NCBI GenBank assembly: GCA_902386205.1
Contig: CABMIH010000077.1
Coordinates: forward strand, 1 to 64,000
Source of the DNA: an uncultured archaeon
Lineage (GTDB): Archaea > Halobacteriota > Methanosarcinia > Methanosarcinales > Methanoperedenaceae
Direction: 5' to 3'
DNA: 64,000 nt
In this document: piece after piece, positions 62,381 to 64,000 of the stretch
How positions within the stretch are numbered: position 1 is the first letter of the stretch
Layout of the letters: every line of letters begins with the position of its first letter
Made by a program: the position numbers and the translations under genes
The notes under the pieces: generated by a model
What the model was told of the DNA's origin: nothing
The model's database searches: none
Seen by the model: the letters and a program-made list of their open reading frames with translations, nothing else

Positions 62381-62830
62381 TTACTTTAGAATATTATCCG
62401 TCCTTAATTCAAATGTTCCTTTTATGCCATTGACATCCACGTTATATTTTCCTGCTTTCAGTCCATAAACGTCGAGCGAAATCACTTCCTGGAAGGGCAC
62501 AATAACTTGAGTGCAAAATGCATCCGCAGGTCGAACCGTTCTAATGGTGACCAAAAACGTATTTCCCTCTTTCTCCTTCACTACACCATCGATTCTAGTG
62601 CAGCCATCAGGCAGATAACCCCTGGCATTGACCTTTATCTGGACAGGAAATGATTCAAGAACCATTATTTCAATCCTCTCAACAGTGGCGTTGCCGTAAA
62701 TATATTTGCCAGTTTTATTGTCTCTGTAATCTGGGGATTTTGCGCTGTCGGTCGATAGAGTACTTATGGCGATTCCCACAATAATGCCGCCAACGATTAT
62801 TGCCGTAAGGATGAGCAGATTTTTATTCAT
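62381..62830 (-). CDS. Hypothetical membrane-anchored protein
   Basis: A 149-residue protein with an N-terminal signal anchor (LLILTAIIVGGIIVGIAI) and an all-beta domain. GYLPDGCTRIDGV and RPADAFCTQVIVPF carry two cysteines probably joined by a disulfide, and the end GLKAGKYNVDVNGIKGTFEL is an Ig-like strand pattern. Similar secreted domains occur in bacteria and archaea without known function. Confidence 0.65.
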   Translation of the reverse strand: MNKNLLILTAIIVGGIIVGIAISTLSTDSAKSPDYRDNKTGKYIYGNATVERIEIMVLESFPVQIKVNARGYLPDGCTRIDGVVKEKEGNTFLVTIRTVRPADAFCTQVIVPFQEVISLDVYGLKAGKYNVDVNGIKGTFELRTDNILK

Positions 62831-62926
62831 TTGGTTTCCTCCTTTTCTGAATATAATAATTTAAGCTTCCGGCTCATAAAATATTTTCTTAAACTTCAAA
62901 TGGATTCGGAATTATCCAGAATGATT

Positions 62927-63001
62927 TTAAGGGTAATAGATGCCAATCGACCTTACAATGGCTCTTGAGCGGGGCATATCAGCGTCTAACAGGAATTTCA
63001 G
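62927..63001 (-). pseudogene. Truncated DUF5615 (PIN-like) toxin
   Basis: A 24-codon frame starting at CTG 63001 directly after the DUF433 stop reads LKFLLDADMPRS, the N-terminal signature of DUF5615 toxins, and stops at GIYYP. Full proteins have about 110-120 residues. The C-terminal four-fifths are missing. It is the remnant of the toxin partner of the preceding DUF433 gene. Confidence 0.7.
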
Positions 63002-63189
63002 TCATGCATAGGTGCTTATCTCTTCATTAGCTACGATCCTGGTAGCGTATTCTATCGCAGCCAGCACATCTTCCTTTTTATACCCCCGGCTAAAGACCCA
63101 AGGATCACTTCAACGGGAATTCTCGTCCCTTTTATTATGGGTTTACCATGCCTTATTTCAGGGTCGATAACTATTCTTTCTTCGAACAT
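63002..63189 (-). pseudogene. Frameshifted DUF433 antitoxin
   Basis: The gene starts MFEERIVIDPEIRHGKPIIK and follows the DUF433 pattern up to GSLAGG. After a run of five G (63083-63087) the frame is lost. The correct continuation (YKKEDVLAAIEYATRIVANE...) is present in another frame and ends with a TGA that abuts the toxin start. One extra G would restore the gene. It is either a real frameshift or a homopolymer error. Confidence 0.75.
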
Positions 63190-63468
63190 CTTTACTTCTT
63201 CTATGAGTTTAATTAGATGCGGCGCCATCCGCAAACCCGCAGAGCATCCGCCAGCCGCCGGCGCGCGGGTGAGGGGGGACTGGGGAGGTTGTGGATGGTG
63301 GGGTGGGATGGATATCGAAGGCGAGGCGGGAGGAAAAGAGACGACTATAATGCACAAGAGGTTTCTATTGCCAACAAGACGGGATGTGCTATTAAAGAAT
63401 ATCCACCTCTTATGGGCAGTCGCAAAGTCTTAATATAGAAAACATGATATGCTTATCGGAGGTTTATC

Positions 63469-64000
63469 GTGCCACTAAGTAACATATTATTTGAATCCAT
63501 AGAAGAAAATACTCTTCGAAATTTAGTAGACAATCAAGTTCCTGAAAGCAAAACTATTGATTATAAGGAAGCCTTAATAGGGAACTCCGATTCAGACAAA
63601 AGGGAGTTTCTTGCAGATGTGTCGTCATTTGCAAATGCTTCTGGTGGTTATCTGATTTTTGGTATTAGAGAATTATCTGGTGTGCCAGTAGAACTTTGTG
63701 GTTTGCAAAATATCAACGCTGATTCTGAAATTCTGCGCATCGAGAGCATTATCCGGGATGGTATAGAGCCAAGAATTCCCGGAGTGTCTATTCGCGCTGT
63801 GCCATTACAAAATCATAGATGGGCAATAGTCATCCGTATTCCAAGAAGTTGGGGGTCGCCCCACATGGTAACGTTAAAACTCAGAGGACATGAAAGATTT
63901 TTCTCACGGTATTCGGCAGGTAAATATCCCCTCGATGTATCAGAGTTGAAGGCAGCTTTTTTACTCTCAGAAACGATCTCGGAACGTATTAGGAACTTTC
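63469..64000 (+). CDS. AlbA_2/Schlafen-type DNA-binding protein, N-terminal part
   Basis: A gene cut by the window end. It starts at GTG 63469 behind a clear GGAGGT (63458-63463) and has 177 codons in view. The AlbA_2 domain is recognised by SKTIDYKEAL, EFLADVSSFANASGGYLIFG and RHERFFSRY-like text (GHERFFSRYSAG). These proteins are putative ATP-dependent helicase/regulator or antiviral factors, often in accessory DNA. The rest of the protein is outside the window. Confidence 0.8.
   Translation, partial: MPLSNILFESIEENTLRNLVDNQVPESKTIDYKEALIGNSDSDKREFLADVSSFANASGGYLIFGIRELSGVPVELCGLQNINADSEILRIESIIRDGIEPRIPGVSIRAVPLQNHRWAIVIRIPRSWGSPHMVTLKLRGHERFFSRYSAGKYPLDVSELKAAFLLSETISERIRNF

Noticed and set aside
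1-64000. CRISPR array
   Set aside because: No series of regularly spaced short direct repeats was seen; the only tandem repeats are the long coding units of the Big2 gene.

Overview
The window is archaeal. It carries a formylmethanofuran dehydrogenase cluster with its own tungstate-binding protein, an archaeal mevalonate-entry operon (thiolase, HMG-CoA synthase, DUF35), RadA, an archaeal SRP RNA, two surface proteins with the duplicated DUF1608 S-layer domain, a PGF-CTERM surface protein, and TATA-type promoters with GGAGG/GGTGA ribosome sites. The Fwd cluster and the DUF1608 proteins point to the Methanosarcinales, possibly an anaerobic methanotroph related to 'Candidatus Methanoperedens'. 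That placement is inference: no mcr or rRNA gene is present.

Layout. 0.5-8.4 kb: a seven-subunit membrane complex built like a group 4 hydrogenase, but its large subunit lacks the Ni-Fe cysteines. Its first subunit is interrupted by an in-frame TAA exactly where the TM5 proton-pathway glutamate should be. 8.5-11 kb: RadA, a glutamine amidotransferase and ModE. 11-15.8 kb: surface and secreted proteins. 15.8-17.5 kb: a cysteine-containing ArsR repressor followed by overlapping hgcA and hgcB, the two mercury-methylation genes. 17.5-19.4 kb: an ABC exporter. 19.4-22.9 kb: the mevalonate operon with its own HTH regulator and a palindromic operator. 23-26 kb: tRNA-Pro, a small regulator, SRP RNA, a Big2-repeat protein with a CX3CH motif, and tRNA-Ser. 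25.7-37.6 kb is an accessory region: a DUF234 ATPase, a cellulose-synthase-like glycosyltransferase facing a GH16 hydrolase, an IS remnant, an M3 peptidase lipoprotein, a 1314-residue S-layer protein and a HepT/MntA pair.

37.7-46.7 kb: CoaBC, LarE, MutS, an AT-rich patch of unknown genes including a 36-residue membrane peptide, and an RsmB-type methyltransferase. 46.7-49.7 kb: tupC, tupB, moeA and a truncated modA. 50-55 kb: a methyltransferase, an aldehyde dehydrogenase, FdhD and a VIT/VWA surface protein. 55.4-62.3 kb: tupA, an FmdE-like gene and fwdF-A-C-D-B on the minus strand. 62.4-64 kb: a secreted hypothetical, a decayed DUF433/DUF5615 toxin-antitoxin pair, and the start of an AlbA_2/Schlafen-type gene.

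A connecting theme is tungsten/molybdenum. ModE, FdhD, MoeA, TupABC and the Fwd complex all lie here, and the same 20-bp palindrome (TTATGTT-N6-AACATAA) sits at the promoters of both the modA'-moeA-tupBC unit and tupA. The gene with the in-frame TAA, the GT2 gene (A5 tract) and the DUF433 gene (G5 tract) each carry a single lesion. These could be natural decay, recoding or assembly error, and raw reads are needed to decide.
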